DNA of 48,660 nt, from IMG/VR virus record IMGVR_UViG_3300027971_000070, positions 1 through 48,660 of that record; one strand, written 5' to 3'. Positions 30,868 through 40,700 of the stretch are shown here, piece by piece; the first letter of the stretch is position 1; every line of letters starts with the position of its first letter. The position numbers and the translations under genes were made by a program. This stretch comes from a virus. The notes below the pieces were generated by a model. It saw only the letters and a list, made by a program, of their open reading frames with translations. It was not told where the DNA came from and ran no database searches.

Positions 30868-31155
30868 TTACGGAGTGAAAAGAAGCGGTTGATCGTCTTT
30901 CTCTTTCTCTGGTTCATCGAACCGCTTGCGGAACTGAGCATTCTGGTAATACATGAATGCCAATTCCAGATACTTGATGCACTCAAACCCTTCACCCTTA
31001 CGGGATTCGGATCGAATGACCATCATGCTTGCTGTATGCAACAGACTAGCCATTGCATGGACTCGTTCGTTTAGTGTCTCGTCGGCTGACTTGATAAACG
31101 TGAACGCTTCAAGAACCGCTTTCGAGGTTTCGTTTTGTGGTGTTGGTTCTGACAT
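30868..31155 (-). CDS. Small helical protein, possible nucleotide-sponge type
   Basis: A 95-residue all-helical protein. The core LNERVHAMASLLHTASMMVI, then KGEGFECIKYLELAFMYYQN, has a two-helix pattern and size reminiscent of Acb2-type phage proteins that bind cyclic oligonucleotides and so blunt CBASS defence. The resemblance is faint and from memory only. The tail is acidic and proline-containing (EPEKEKDDQPLLFTP). It is the last gene of the recombination operon, three bases after the ParB/KorB-like gene. An SSB or recombination accessory is an equally fair guess. Confidence 0.55.
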   Translation of the reverse strand: MSEPTPQNETSKAVLEAFTFIKSADETLNERVHAMASLLHTASMMVIRSESRKGEGFECIKYLELAFMYYQNAQFRKRFDEPEKEKDDQPLLFTP

Positions 31156-31158
31156 AAA

Positions 31159-32142
31159 TTATTGCTCCTTCAAGAATTTCATCCATTCTCCTTCGGCTGG
31201 ATCAAACCATGACTTGTCACCAAGGTCGATCAAAAGTTGATGTTCTTGCACTTCTTCGGGCATCGTGCGGAAGACTTCTGAGTTGGAGAAGTTACCGACA
31301 TTTAGAAGAAGGAAACGATGACCTGCTGGTTGGTCGTTTTTACCTTGCTCACTACGCACTCGGTTCCGAACCTCGGTTGAGGATAGCTTCTCGTTCTTTG
31401 CTGCCTCAAGAAGTTCACTCTGCTTCTTAGCGTTGGTCTTATCGTCTCCGAAGTTAGCGTTTCCAATCTCTCGGTAAACAGTAAACGGAAGCATTGGATC
31501 TCTCATTCCTGCTGTGAATACTCTACACGCACGGGCATATCCTGAGATTGTAGAATAACTTTTCTTGAAGTTAGCACACAACTGATTAACTACATCCTCA
31601 TGCCCTGCGTTCTCCAAGGCTACTACCGAATCACCGATGATCCATTGTGCGCCGCTTTCGAGAGTCAGACCAAAGGCAAATGCTGCCACCCAGTCTTTCA
31701 TCTCTACCTCGCCGCGAGGCACACATTGTGTCATTCCTGCGCCAATATCGAACTTAGTGGTAAAGGAAGATAACTCTAAGCCTTGTTTGACACTCTCCAC
31801 AAGGGCGAGCGATTCGTTGACTGGCTCATCTTCAGTCAGTTCAACTTCAACTTCTTCTGCTTCCACTGGATTAGCCAAGCGTTCTTCTGCCATTTCCTCG
31901 GCCATGTCGAGGTCGGCACTCATCTTCTCAAACATCTCCAGCATTTCATCTGGCGCATCATCTTCAAGGTATTCGTTCTTGATGACCTTTGCCCATGCCT
32001 TCTTAATATGGGTTTCGGTGATGTTGATGCCCGGCCATTCGGTTTTAACATACTCGGCCATTTGGGTTAGGTATTTTGACAGAGGGACGATGATTCCCTC
32101 TTGAGTTGGACTGAACAATTCTAATTCTGGTTTTTTTTTCAT
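31159..32142 (-). CDS. ParB/KorB-like DNA-binding protein
   Basis: A 327-residue protein. The N-terminal 110 residues are acidic and helical (KMSADLDMAEEMAEERLANP). Residues about 165-260 (WIIGDSVVALENAGHEDVVN, KSYSTISGYARACRVF, NANFGDDKTNAKKQSELLEA, LSSTEVRNRVR) follow the layout of a helix-turn-helix module in ParB/KorB-related plasmid and phage proteins (GDxxxxxE...xSYxTLxxY...LSxxELRxxVR). The last 60 residues may be for dimerisation. No ParB CTPase motif was seen. A dimer of this type would suit the dispersed 16-bp palindromes. That match is inference. Confidence 0.55.
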   Translation of the reverse strand: MKKKPELELFSPTQEGIIVPLSKYLTQMAEYVKTEWPGINITETHIKKAWAKVIKNEYLEDDAPDEMLEMFEKMSADLDMAEEMAEERLANPVEAEEVEVELTEDEPVNESLALVESVKQGLELSSFTTKFDIGAGMTQCVPRGEVEMKDWVAAFAFGLTLESGAQWIIGDSVVALENAGHEDVVNQLCANFKKSYSTISGYARACRVFTAGMRDPMLPFTVYREIGNANFGDDKTNAKKQSELLEAAKNEKLSSTEVRNRVRSEQGKNDQPAGHRFLLLNVGNFSNSEVFRTMPEEVQEHQLLIDLGDKSWFDPAEGEWMKFLKEQ

Positions 32143-32270
32143 GTTGTATTTGTGTTTAGGTTTGGTGTTCTGGGGAGAACATAATAGTGGCGCGTTTTTT
32201 GGGATGCGCGCCCCCCCTTTACCCCTGCATAACCCATACGGATTTGCGAGGAAATTATTTGATCTTAGCC
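32143..32270. promoter_or_regulatory. Intergenic hairpins before ParB-like gene
   Basis: Two stems, GTTC/GAAC at 32167-32180 and GGCGCG/CGCGCC at 32189-32212, followed on the plus strand by a C-run. There is no T-run on the minus strand, so this is likely an RNA stability or attenuation element and not a terminator. Confidence 0.4.
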
Positions 32271-33098
32271 TTAATATGGAATGTCGTCTTGAGGTTCGTC
32301 GGTGAAAGGTGAATCAAGGTGGAACACTTCAGCAGCTTTCTCTACGCACTTGGCAAAAGGAGTTGTGAATCCTTTCTCCAAGTAATACTCATAAAGTTCT
32401 GCGAGTTTAGGTTTACCGATGTCAACCAACTTCTTTCCTTTCTGCGAACCGCTTGGAACGATGGCGGATGCCCAATTATTTATGTCTGCATTTTCATTTG
32501 GTTCCTCGGCCTTGGGTTCTTCCTTCTTAGGTGCTTCGACCTTCGATGAATAGTGGATGCCTTTGCGATTAGCCTCAATGAAGACCGACGAGACATAAGA
32601 GCGAAGAGTCTCTTCGTCTGTGATCTTGCCAAGGTATGCCATGCGGACGAGGCTATCAATATACTGGTGCATCTCAACGATCTCATCCAACGCCTTCTCT
32701 GGATTATCGGTTACGATACTCTTGGTTTCAGTGCGGCGAACAGGTTCCTCGCTCGGTCGGTCAAACTCAATCTTACCAGTAGCCGTAACTTTAATGATGT
32801 CACGATCTACCTTGCCATTCTTACCATCGTAAGACTCATGCTCTAAGGATACTCCAGTCAGCCCATGCTTTCCACGGACTGATGAGAGTGTAATCACATT
32901 ACCCTTGATGCTCTGCTCTTGGGTATTGTTGAAGAACTTGAGTCCGTAGGTTTGCCCGTCGATCTCAATATCTCCACCTTGGATGACAAACTCACCCTTG
33001 GGGCCGTTGAATGTCTTAGGTTCCCACAATTTAGTGACCTTGCCAGTCACCCGTTTGATGATGTCTTTCTGTTCGATTCCTTCTAATTGGTTACTCAT
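32271..33098 (-). CDS. Single-stranded DNA-binding-like protein
   Basis: A 275-residue protein. Residues about 12-115 are strand-rich with OB-fold spacing (VTGKVTKLWEPKTFNGPKGE, GGDIEIDGQTYGLKFFN, GNVITLSSVRGK, IIKVTATGKIEF). A helical middle (120-175), a Lys/Glu/Pro linker and a small domain (GSQKGKKLVDIGKPKLAELY) follow. The last residues DEPQDDIPY copy the acidic SSB tip (DDIPF) that recruits SSB partners. It is longer than usual SSB and lies upstream of the ParB-like gene. Palindrome copy 32704-32719 encodes IVTDN. Confidence 0.65.
   Translation of the reverse strand: MSNQLEGIEQKDIIKRVTGKVTKLWEPKTFNGPKGEFVIQGGDIEIDGQTYGLKFFNNTQEQSIKGNVITLSSVRGKHGLTGVSLEHESYDGKNGKVDRDIIKVTATGKIEFDRPSEEPVRRTETKSIVTDNPEKALDEIVEMHQYIDSLVRMAYLGKITDEETLRSYVSSVFIEANRKGIHYSSKVEAPKKEEPKAEEPNENADINNWASAIVPSGSQKGKKLVDIGKPKLAELYEYYLEKGFTTPFAKCVEKAAEVFHLDSPFTDEPQDDIPY
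32704..32719. repeat. 16-bp palindrome, copy 14
   Basis: TTATCGGTTACGATAC, one mismatch, inside the SSB-like gene (IVTDN frame). Confidence 0.8.
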
Positions 33099-33105
33099 AA
33101 TTTAT

Positions 33106-33342
33106 TTACCAGTTGTCTTCGTTTGATTTTAATAATTTCTTTTCCTTGGTTGATCTATCGTAGATGTAGTTGAAGTCAAATACTCCGCTAAGAGAAATAC
33201 GGACTTCCCAACGCATCATTGGATCAACAGTTTCATCTATGATTGCTGGAGGTTGACTTGCCATCCAGTCTAATGCTTCTTGCCTATTCTCTTCTGGCAA
33301 CATCGCCAGTCTTTCGATAGGTGGTAGTAGCTTGCTATTCAT
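33106..33342 (-). CDS. Hypothetical protein
   Basis: A 78-residue protein, MNSKLLPPIERLAMLPEENR onward, with the segment ALDWMASQPPAIIDETVDPM. It overlaps the nuclease gene by eight bases and lies seven bases before the SSB-like gene. A recombination accessory by context. Unrecognised. Confidence 0.6.
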   Translation of the reverse strand: MNSKLLPPIERLAMLPEENRQEALDWMASQPPAIIDETVDPMMRWEVRISLSGVFDFNYIYDRSTKEKKLLKSNEDNW

Positions 33343-34204
33343 TTGTATTATAGGTTGTTTTGTAGTAGTGGCAGAAGGGAGCTACTGAGCAATAACGCTC
33401 GCAGCGGATGTTGCCTCCTGCTCGTGTTTCGATTGAGTGTTTCGCGCCATAGGTAGGAAGGAGTTGTTGTGCTTCCTCCAATGTCTCGCACACTTTTGCT
33501 GCTCGTTTATTGCCATCTTTTTTAATGGCAAAAGTATTTGACTTAGCCCACCGCTCCTTTGGTTCGCAAGCTGGGATCGTATCGTCTGGCATAGCCGCCG
33601 CTGCTTGGTGAAGTTTAACCCTCTCCGTAGCATAGCGGACTACCTCATCATTATCCCACAATGGTATGTCTACAACGTGGACTGCACACTGGGGATACTC
33701 CTTGTCATACTCAGCCTTGCTCGACTGCCAGTCCCGAAGGATAGCGACGATCTGACCTTTCTTGACTTCGTATCCATACTCTCTCCATAAACAAGCGTTC
33801 AAATTAATTTGTTGCTCCCACTCAGATTTTCCGCCGAGGAGGAAAGAGAATACTGAGGTGACCTTAAAGTCACTTATTACTTTGTTGCCGATCTCATACA
33901 AGTCAGTCTGACCTGTGAGTGTCCAGCCATTGATCTCTTTGTAGAGACGCTTCTCAGTCATCTCTTCCTCACCGCCTGCCAGCTCAAGAACCTTGTGAAC
34001 CGACTGACCAAGTAGTGCCCACACCCTATCGGATGCGTCTTCTGTGATCTGGTCGGAGTAGCGTTTCTTGAGTTGGTTAATCTTTGGTGGCCCGATAAGG
34101 GTTGTTACCGATATGTCTGCCTTCTTAGTTCCCGCCATATACCCATCATGGGATAAAGCGCGGAACATAGGTGCTGGGAGGTCGTATCGGTTAGTTATCT
34201 TCAT
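33335..34204 (-). CDS. RecB/Cas4-like PD-(D/E)XK exonuclease
   Basis: 289 residues from MKITNRYDLPAPMFRALSHD. A longer start at 34246 would overlap the upstream gene more. Nuclease motifs: H70 in GQSVHKVLE, D101 in TGQTDLYEIG, D112-x-K114 in VISDFKVTS and a QQINLNACLW helix (131-140). The C-terminus has a cysteine cluster (IRCERYCSVAPFC) as in iron-sulfur AddB/Cas4 nucleases. It would resect DNA ends to feed an annealase or host RecA, together with the SSB-like protein and, from another operon, the resolvase. Confidence 0.8.
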   Translation of the reverse strand: MKITNRYDLPAPMFRALSHDGYMAGTKKADISVTTLIGPPKINQLKKRYSDQITEDASDRVWALLGQSVHKVLELAGGEEEMTEKRLYKEINGWTLTGQTDLYEIGNKVISDFKVTSVFSFLLGGKSEWEQQINLNACLWREYGYEVKKGQIVAILRDWQSSKAEYDKEYPQCAVHVVDIPLWDNDEVVRYATERVKLHQAAAAMPDDTIPACEPKERWAKSNTFAIKKDGNKRAAKVCETLEEAQQLLPTYGAKHSIETRAGGNIRCERYCSVAPFCHYYKTTYNTNE

Positions 34205-34340
34205 CTGAATCCCAATATGTAGGTTCGATGCCTTGATCCATGTCACGCTTCATACATTGCCGTAAAAACGCTTCATGCCTTGCTTCTTCTATCTCAGAAG
34301 AAAAATCTTTTTCATCCCAATCTCGTTCGGGTAATTCCAT
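34191..34340 (-). CDS. Hypothetical acidic micro-protein
   Basis: A 49-residue protein, MELPERDWDEKDFSSEIEEA onward, ending YWDSDEDN. Its start overlaps the upstream stop (TAATG) and its end overlaps the nuclease start by 14 bases. These overlaps are the evidence for translation. Confidence 0.5.
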   Translation of the reverse strand: MELPERDWDEKDFSSEIEEARHEAFLRQCMKRDMDQGIEPTYWDSDEDN

Positions 34341-34558
34341 TATTCGGTAACTGCTGGGAGTTTGCCTTCAAAACAGACTGCTAAGATTTCCGACACACCT
34401 TTGAGGTGGTCACCCATCTTGATTACTGTTGATGCACTTGCCAGATTACCGAGGTCGAACTTGCCATCCGCTGCTGTAGCAGAGAGAAGGCGAAGGTAGA
34501 TTTCTTGTTGAAGCTCACTTGGAGCGTTTGTTTTTGTAGGTGTAGGTTTATCTTTCAT
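34340..34558 (-). CDS. First gene of recombination operon, hypothetical
   Basis: 72 residues from MKDKPTPTKTNAPSELQQEI. A Met 11 codons earlier (34591) coincides with the predicted transcription start and is less likely. It is helical, with LLSATAADGKFDLGNLASAS and MGDHLKGVSEILAVCFEGK. No family recognised. Confidence 0.6.
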   Translation of the reverse strand: MKDKPTPTKTNAPSELQQEIYLRLLSATAADGKFDLGNLASASTVIKMGDHLKGVSEILAVCFEGKLPAVTE

Positions 34559-34597
34559 TAGGTTTTTATGGACGGAGGTTGCGCCGTTCACAAGGCA

Positions 34598-34625
34598 AAT
34601 CTACACCCTCCGATTATCGTGTCAA
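34598..34625 (-). promoter_or_regulatory. Promoter of recombination operon
   Basis: On the minus strand, TTGACA (34625-34620), a 16-bp spacer and TAGATT (34603-34598), giving a start near 34591. A palindrome copy lies 31 bp upstream (34656-34671). Confidence 0.5.
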
Positions 34626-34655
34626 CATTTTTTTAATACTTTTTAGAAAATATTT

Positions 34656-34671
34656 TTATCGGTTACGATAA
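34656..34671. repeat. 16-bp palindrome, copy 15
   Basis: TTATCGGTTACGATAA, exact. Between the giant gene's terminator and the recombination operon promoter. Confidence 0.9.
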
Positions 34672-34673
34672 CA

Positions 34674-34706
34674 GAAAACGCACCCCCGAATACTCAGGAG
34701 TGCGTT
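34674..34706 (-). terminator. Terminator after giant virion gene
   Basis: AACGCAC (34677-34683) with GTGCGTT (34700-34706). On the minus strand the stem is followed by TTTTC. The T-run is short, so strength is uncertain. Confidence 0.55.
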
Positions 34707-34776
34707 CACCTAATGAATAACACATACACAAACCAGCGAAGTTTGCAGAACCAATCTACATCAGCTTCTGCGGGTG

Positions 34777-37700
34777 TCAAGGCTTTTTCGCAGCTACCCT
34801 AACTTTGTTCTCTGCGATGTCCCTTGCGCGATTACCAATTCGCTCAACAATTTTAGTGTAAGCATCTGGTTTCATCGCGGAAAGTTTCTCGTAATTATTT
34901 TTCATAGATGTCGTAAGAATAGTTCCATATTCTCTCACGAACATCTCGTATTCTTTGTTGGTTGGTTGCCTGTCGAGCCTTTGTGCGAGCTGATTCCGAG
35001 TCGGTATGCTTGGCCCTCCACCTTGGTTTAAAACTAACTCATGGAGCTTGATTGATTCTCTATCAGTCGGAATGTCATAGACAATCGGAACTCCAAGTTT
35101 AAACATCTTTGATGCCATGTCAGTTGATAGCGAGGGTTCACCAAATGCGTTCAAAGATTTTGGTGCTACAACAGGCCCGATGAATGGGATGTTTGACCAT
35201 ACCGCACCATCCAATGTTCTCCTGTCAATCGGATCGTTGATAAAGTTTGATAGGTTGCTTGCAAGACTTGTTCCCAATATTGGAATCAGAGTCTTTGCAG
35301 GGAAAGTTAGACCCTTGGCAACGCCCTCTACACCTATGTCTCCGTAGGTTCCGAAGAGTGATTTAGTGGTGAATGCGTATGGCCCACGTCGAAGTGCTGC
35401 ATCAAATACAAACCCTGCTACAATCGCCGCATCTTCTAATTGCGTGGCAGTATTAGTTTTCTTATTTTGTTTCTTGCGAATCTCAAGATCATCCATCGCG
35501 CCAAGCATCATGGCGGGCCAAGTGAATGCTTCAAATCCCCTCATCATATTCAAAGCAAATTTAGTTTTGCCAAAATATACACTCATCGTGTTTGGCTTAT
35601 TGCCTGCTTTATACCAAGAATCGTAGAACTGAGGATCATCTTTCCTTTGTGGGCCATTGCCAGTAAAAACTATCTTGAACGCATCCTCATCCTCTGGATC
35701 GTCTGTTGATCCAGCACGGAGGGCAAACAATGCAGTCAAAGCTACAGTTCCAGCAATAGCCTCGTTTAGCCTTTGGCTATACTGAAGATCATTCCCAAGT
35801 GACTGAGCATATGGGGATGTCTTGCCCATTTTTTTTGCAGCATAGTCATATCCAAAGCGAACGAATCCGTATGGCGAGAACCAAGCTGTGTCACGAATTA
35901 CGCGAGCAGGAACGATAGCAAACCCATAGATTACTCGGCTGAATAATTTCAGAACTTGGCTTTCACTTTGATTCGCAGCATTCGCCATTGACTCTAACAA
36001 CCACAAGGCAGGCATCGAAGATACTCCAGCGTCCTTCATTTTTGTTGACTCGTCTTTCAAGGCATCAATCGACTGCCTATTCCTACCAACTGAGGACAAC
36101 GCATCGTTGATTGCAGCATCCATCGCTTGTTTAATATCATTGTTTTCTACGCCTGCTTTAGTGAGAGCTTCACTCCATGATGAAATGTAGAACTCATCAG
36201 CAAGAATGCTTGCTCTGTTTTTATCGGTTCCGATAGCGATTTGTTGAAGGTAGAAATCATTCTTGGCTTTCATCATTACACCAAACATTTCGTTTGCGTC
36301 TTTGGTGGACATCCCTTGCCGCTTCATTACCGCCATCGAATATTTGCTGATGTTTTGATTCTGAAGTGAGGCAATCGCGCCATAATCTAAAGCATTCAAA
36401 ATACGACGAACATAATCCATCATACCAATCATCATGTTCTTCACACCATCTGCACGTTGTCTTGATGTTGTTCCGTTCTTGAATTGATTTACTCCGCGAT
36501 TGTAAAGACGAAGCAATCTCTCATCATTTACGATGTAATCTACGTTTGAATAGACTGTGACATTATTCTTGAAAGAGTATGCAACTGTGTTTGCCCATGA
36601 CTTCATTGAGTCCATGAACGCAGTCGTAGCATTTGTGATAGCCTTTGGATTTCCTTTAAGTGTTCCTGATCCAATCTCAACGATAAGATTCCGCATAGCA
36701 AATGCGATTGGTGAGAATGCGTTCACAGTTAAGGTAGGGATACCACTCAAGGCTTGAGCATCGTAGTATTGTCCGATTACGTCTCTTGCTCTAATAGGCA
36801 GCTTGGCTTTAGAAATAACATCTTGGATTGCTTTGTAGGCTTCTGCCTTTTTAAGTTCTCCTGCTTTTGGATCAGCGAGGATAGCGTCATTCTTAAGTAG
36901 GGTCTTATACTGCTCTGGAGTAAACCCAGTCCATCCATTGAGTGCCGCCATGTCACTCAACACATTCCTTGCCGGGTCTAATGCGCCAGCACGGAGGGCT
37001 TGCAATACCTTTTGAAATGCTCTGCGGCTTCTGGTATCTCCAGATTTCCAAGGTGCAGTCTTACTGATAGCATCTGTGAATGCCTGCTCCTGCGCCATTG
37101 TGAAGCGTTTCTGGAGCGAGATGTCCATCAGTTTGGCTATCCGTTCAGCTTGGGATAAAGATAATCCTGCTCTACGGAGATAGTCACGCATGACTTCGTA
37201 TCTCCAATTAGGATTCTGCTGTTGTTCCAACGGAGTTTCCTTGATTGCTTTGACGATCTCCGAGATTGGCCCTTTCTCAATCGCTTTGTTGATGGAGGAT
37301 AGTTCTCTCGAAAGGTTATTGATCTCATGCTGTCTCCAAACGATGTCAGCCAGTGTCTCTGCTGCCGCCAGTTCAACTCCTGCTTCTTGTAGTTTGGCAA
37401 CCAACATGGACTTCCAAGGAGTTTTGCGCCCCATGTCTGGACGTTGTTTTAAGTCATTAGCTACGATAGCACGGACATCATTTGCGGTCTGCCTTGCTGC
37501 TGCTGGATCAAACGAAGGTGTATCAGACTGAATCTTGGCGAGCTTTTCAATCTCTGCGTCAGCCTGCTTCTGAACCTTCTCGTATTCTTTATCCAGTTCT
37601 TGCTCTTCAGTCTTGCGCTTCTCTTTACCTTTCTCAGTAGCTTTAGTGAACTCTTCGTTGATCTTACCCACCAAGTCAGTTCCAGTCCGATCACCGACTG

Positions 37701-40700
37701 CTTTGATCTCATCAGTCAACTCTTGCTCGGTTACTTGTGGAGTTTTTTCTACCGCTGCATAGGCATCTTTGATAGATTGAATTTGATCTTTAGTTGGGTT
37801 AGGCCCGTAGATGAACTCTGCTACATAGTTGGTGTAGGCATCCTGTTCAGCATCCCCCATCATGCGGAAGCGTTGGCTTAACTCAAGTCTTGCGCGTAAA
37901 TCTCTAGCGGCATCGCTTACGCCGATTGCAGCAGTCGGTAGTTTGTTGATGTTAGTCAACATCATACCAAGCAGTTTCTTATTTCCTTCTGCTGCAAGTC
38001 TAATGGAATACTCAAACAAGTCGTTAATGAACAATGCAGCACCCATGCTGATCTCACTCGCTGCGCCAGACTCATCTACTACCCTACCAACATCGTTAAG
38101 TTCTTTAGCAAAATCAGTTCCACCCCTACCAGTCAATCTTCCCAATGCACGGAATGCTTCGGTAGTATTGTTTACTGATACTTTCGATGGATCAAACTGC
38201 TTTCTTAAGAGTTCTTTGGTTTTAGCAATAATGCCTTCTGGGGTTGTTTTTGGTGGGCCAACTTCTTGGCTCATGATCTGCTCTGGTTTTCCAGTTGGCG
38301 CGGGTTCTGCTACCGCCTGAGTCTTTCCACCTAACTTACCTCCACCAACATTGACTGCACCAGCTTCACCCTTCTTCGGAAGATACCCCATCAGTTCATT
38401 CAACTTCGCTGGCGCACCGCTCACTGCTTGCCATACTTCCCCAAGGAACTCTCTCACAGCATCACCGAATTGCTGGATCATCTGTTTAGCCCAAGCACCA
38501 AACTCCATTCCAGCCTCGTAGATGTTCTGTCCTGCTTGGATGAAGTCTTCTTTGGTGGGGATTAGAACGCCGCCTTTTTCTCCAAGTTTTGGTTTGGTTA
38601 TCGTTTCCGATACTGCGGGGGTGGGTTGCGATGTAAGGGATGGAACAATTTCTCCGCTCCTAAAGTATCTAACAATTGGTCGCAGTTTCTCTAATTCAGA
38701 TTCTTGAATGTCTTTTTTAGAAATATCCGCTCCAGATGCAATGATTGCTTGCGTGAATTTCTTGGCTTCAGACAAAGAATTAAACTGCATAATACGCAGT
38801 CCAGAATGCCAATGGTCAACATTGTATAGCGCATTCTTGCCAGATGTTACTTTTCTTATTCCGACATCTCCATATCGTTTTGATTCAAAAGCCTGATCTG
38901 AACCATCTGGCGCGGTGAATCGCATTGTTTCAGATTTTCCTGTTGGAATCTTGACTTGAGATATTGCGTCTTCGTATGCCACCTTTTCTTCATTAAATTG
39001 TCTCTGTTTTTCCTGCTCCTGCTGTTTCTTTTCTGACTCTTTAGCTTCTACAGCAGAAACCCTGCCTTCCTCTTCATTAAGAATGTTCTGGAAGTATTGA
39101 TTTTTAATTTCAATATCTTGAAGGTTTCTCCGTTCCTTTTCAAAGAAACGCTTCATTACGGAATCTTTGTTAGTATTGTGTCCGTAACCTCCGCTTTCAA
39201 ATGGCTGATTTGATCCAATCAGTCTAATTCCGATTGAAAACATATCCGGCCTTTCTGGAAGCAGCCCTTTAACTAAAGCAAATTCAGTATTATTTTTTCT
39301 ATCAACAGCAACAATGTCTCCAACCTCTGGCGCGGGAGCTTCTGCTGGTGCAGCTTGCTCTGTGACTGGTGCGGGAGTGGCTTCTGAAAAAGCTGGGCCT
39401 GTTCTTACTCTTCCATTTTCAAATGTGTAAAATGTTCCTTTGTTTGATCGCTGTATTGGAGTTCCGTTTATATCGGTTCCAACTACAGGATCATTTTTAG
39501 GGTCTGTTGTTTCAATTAGCCGATCTCTGAATTTTGTTACAAGATTTTGGTAGCGAGACTGATCTTGTTTCGTGAACTTAACTCCACGAACTTTGTTTTC
39601 CGCTTGCCCCTTTCTTTCCATCAAGTCGTTAAGTTCAGCAAATTCTTTTTCATCGCTGACAGACATTGGTTCTTCTTCGATAGCTGGTGCTGGTGCAACC
39701 TCTACTGATTTCCTTCTTGCTCCAGCAAATACATCAAACACTCCAGTCTGTCCTCCATAGGTTCCCTCTGCGGTTTGTTCTTCAATCGTAGGCGCGGCAG
39801 GCAATTCAGCAGGTTTAGGTATAGCTACTGGCTTGCGCGTTATGCCTCCGAATACATCATAGACTTGTTCTTCTCTGCCATAGGTTGCGCCCGGTGTCTC
39901 GGTAGGCAATACATCAGTTGGTAATGGTCTCGCCTTGGCTTCTGGAGTGGTAATAGCTTTCGCCAATTCTGCCTGTTGCTTCTCTGCTTCGGTTATCGTT
40001 TCCGATAATCCAGTAAGACCAGTGAATTGCTTGTTAAGTTCTCCAAGCATTGACTCACCTTCGGCTATATCAAGTTTAAGAGTCTGCGCTTCTCTGCTTG
40101 TAGGCTCAATCGCGGCCAAGGTTTGCTTGCGTATCTCTTGAACTTGAGACAATGCTTTAATCTGTTGGTTAAGATTGTTGGCTTCTGTATCGTCTGGTGA
40201 AATCGAAAGATCGTTTGCTACCCTATTAGCGGCATCATTTATTTGATTTTCAGCAATTTGCTCTGGAGTTTTGGGTTGAGTAAATAATACTTTGCCAACT
40301 TCTTTCCCGCCCATGCCAGCAACTTTTACAACGCCACCCGCGCCTGTCGTGATAGCACCCAACGCCAATGTAGTAGGAGCAACTTCTTTGAAGGCTTTTA
40401 CTGCGCCAGCTAACCCTTGGTATTCGTTTGGTGCGCCTGCCGTGGAACCAGTTTGAACATATTGTTCCATCTTTGCTTGGTCTGGCCCCTGCTGTGTTTG
40501 AGTGATAGTTTCACCAGCAAGTTCAATTGCTTGCCCACCCGCAACTGCGCCAACCTTTTTCAATAAAGTATCATTTGCTTTTTTAATCGCTTGACCAGCT
40601 ACATTCGTTGCTGCTTTCTTTCCAAATCCAAAAGCATACTTCAATGCGCCAAGTTCAACTGCGTTGCCGATAGCCTCTGGCCCTGCTTCCCACAATGCTG

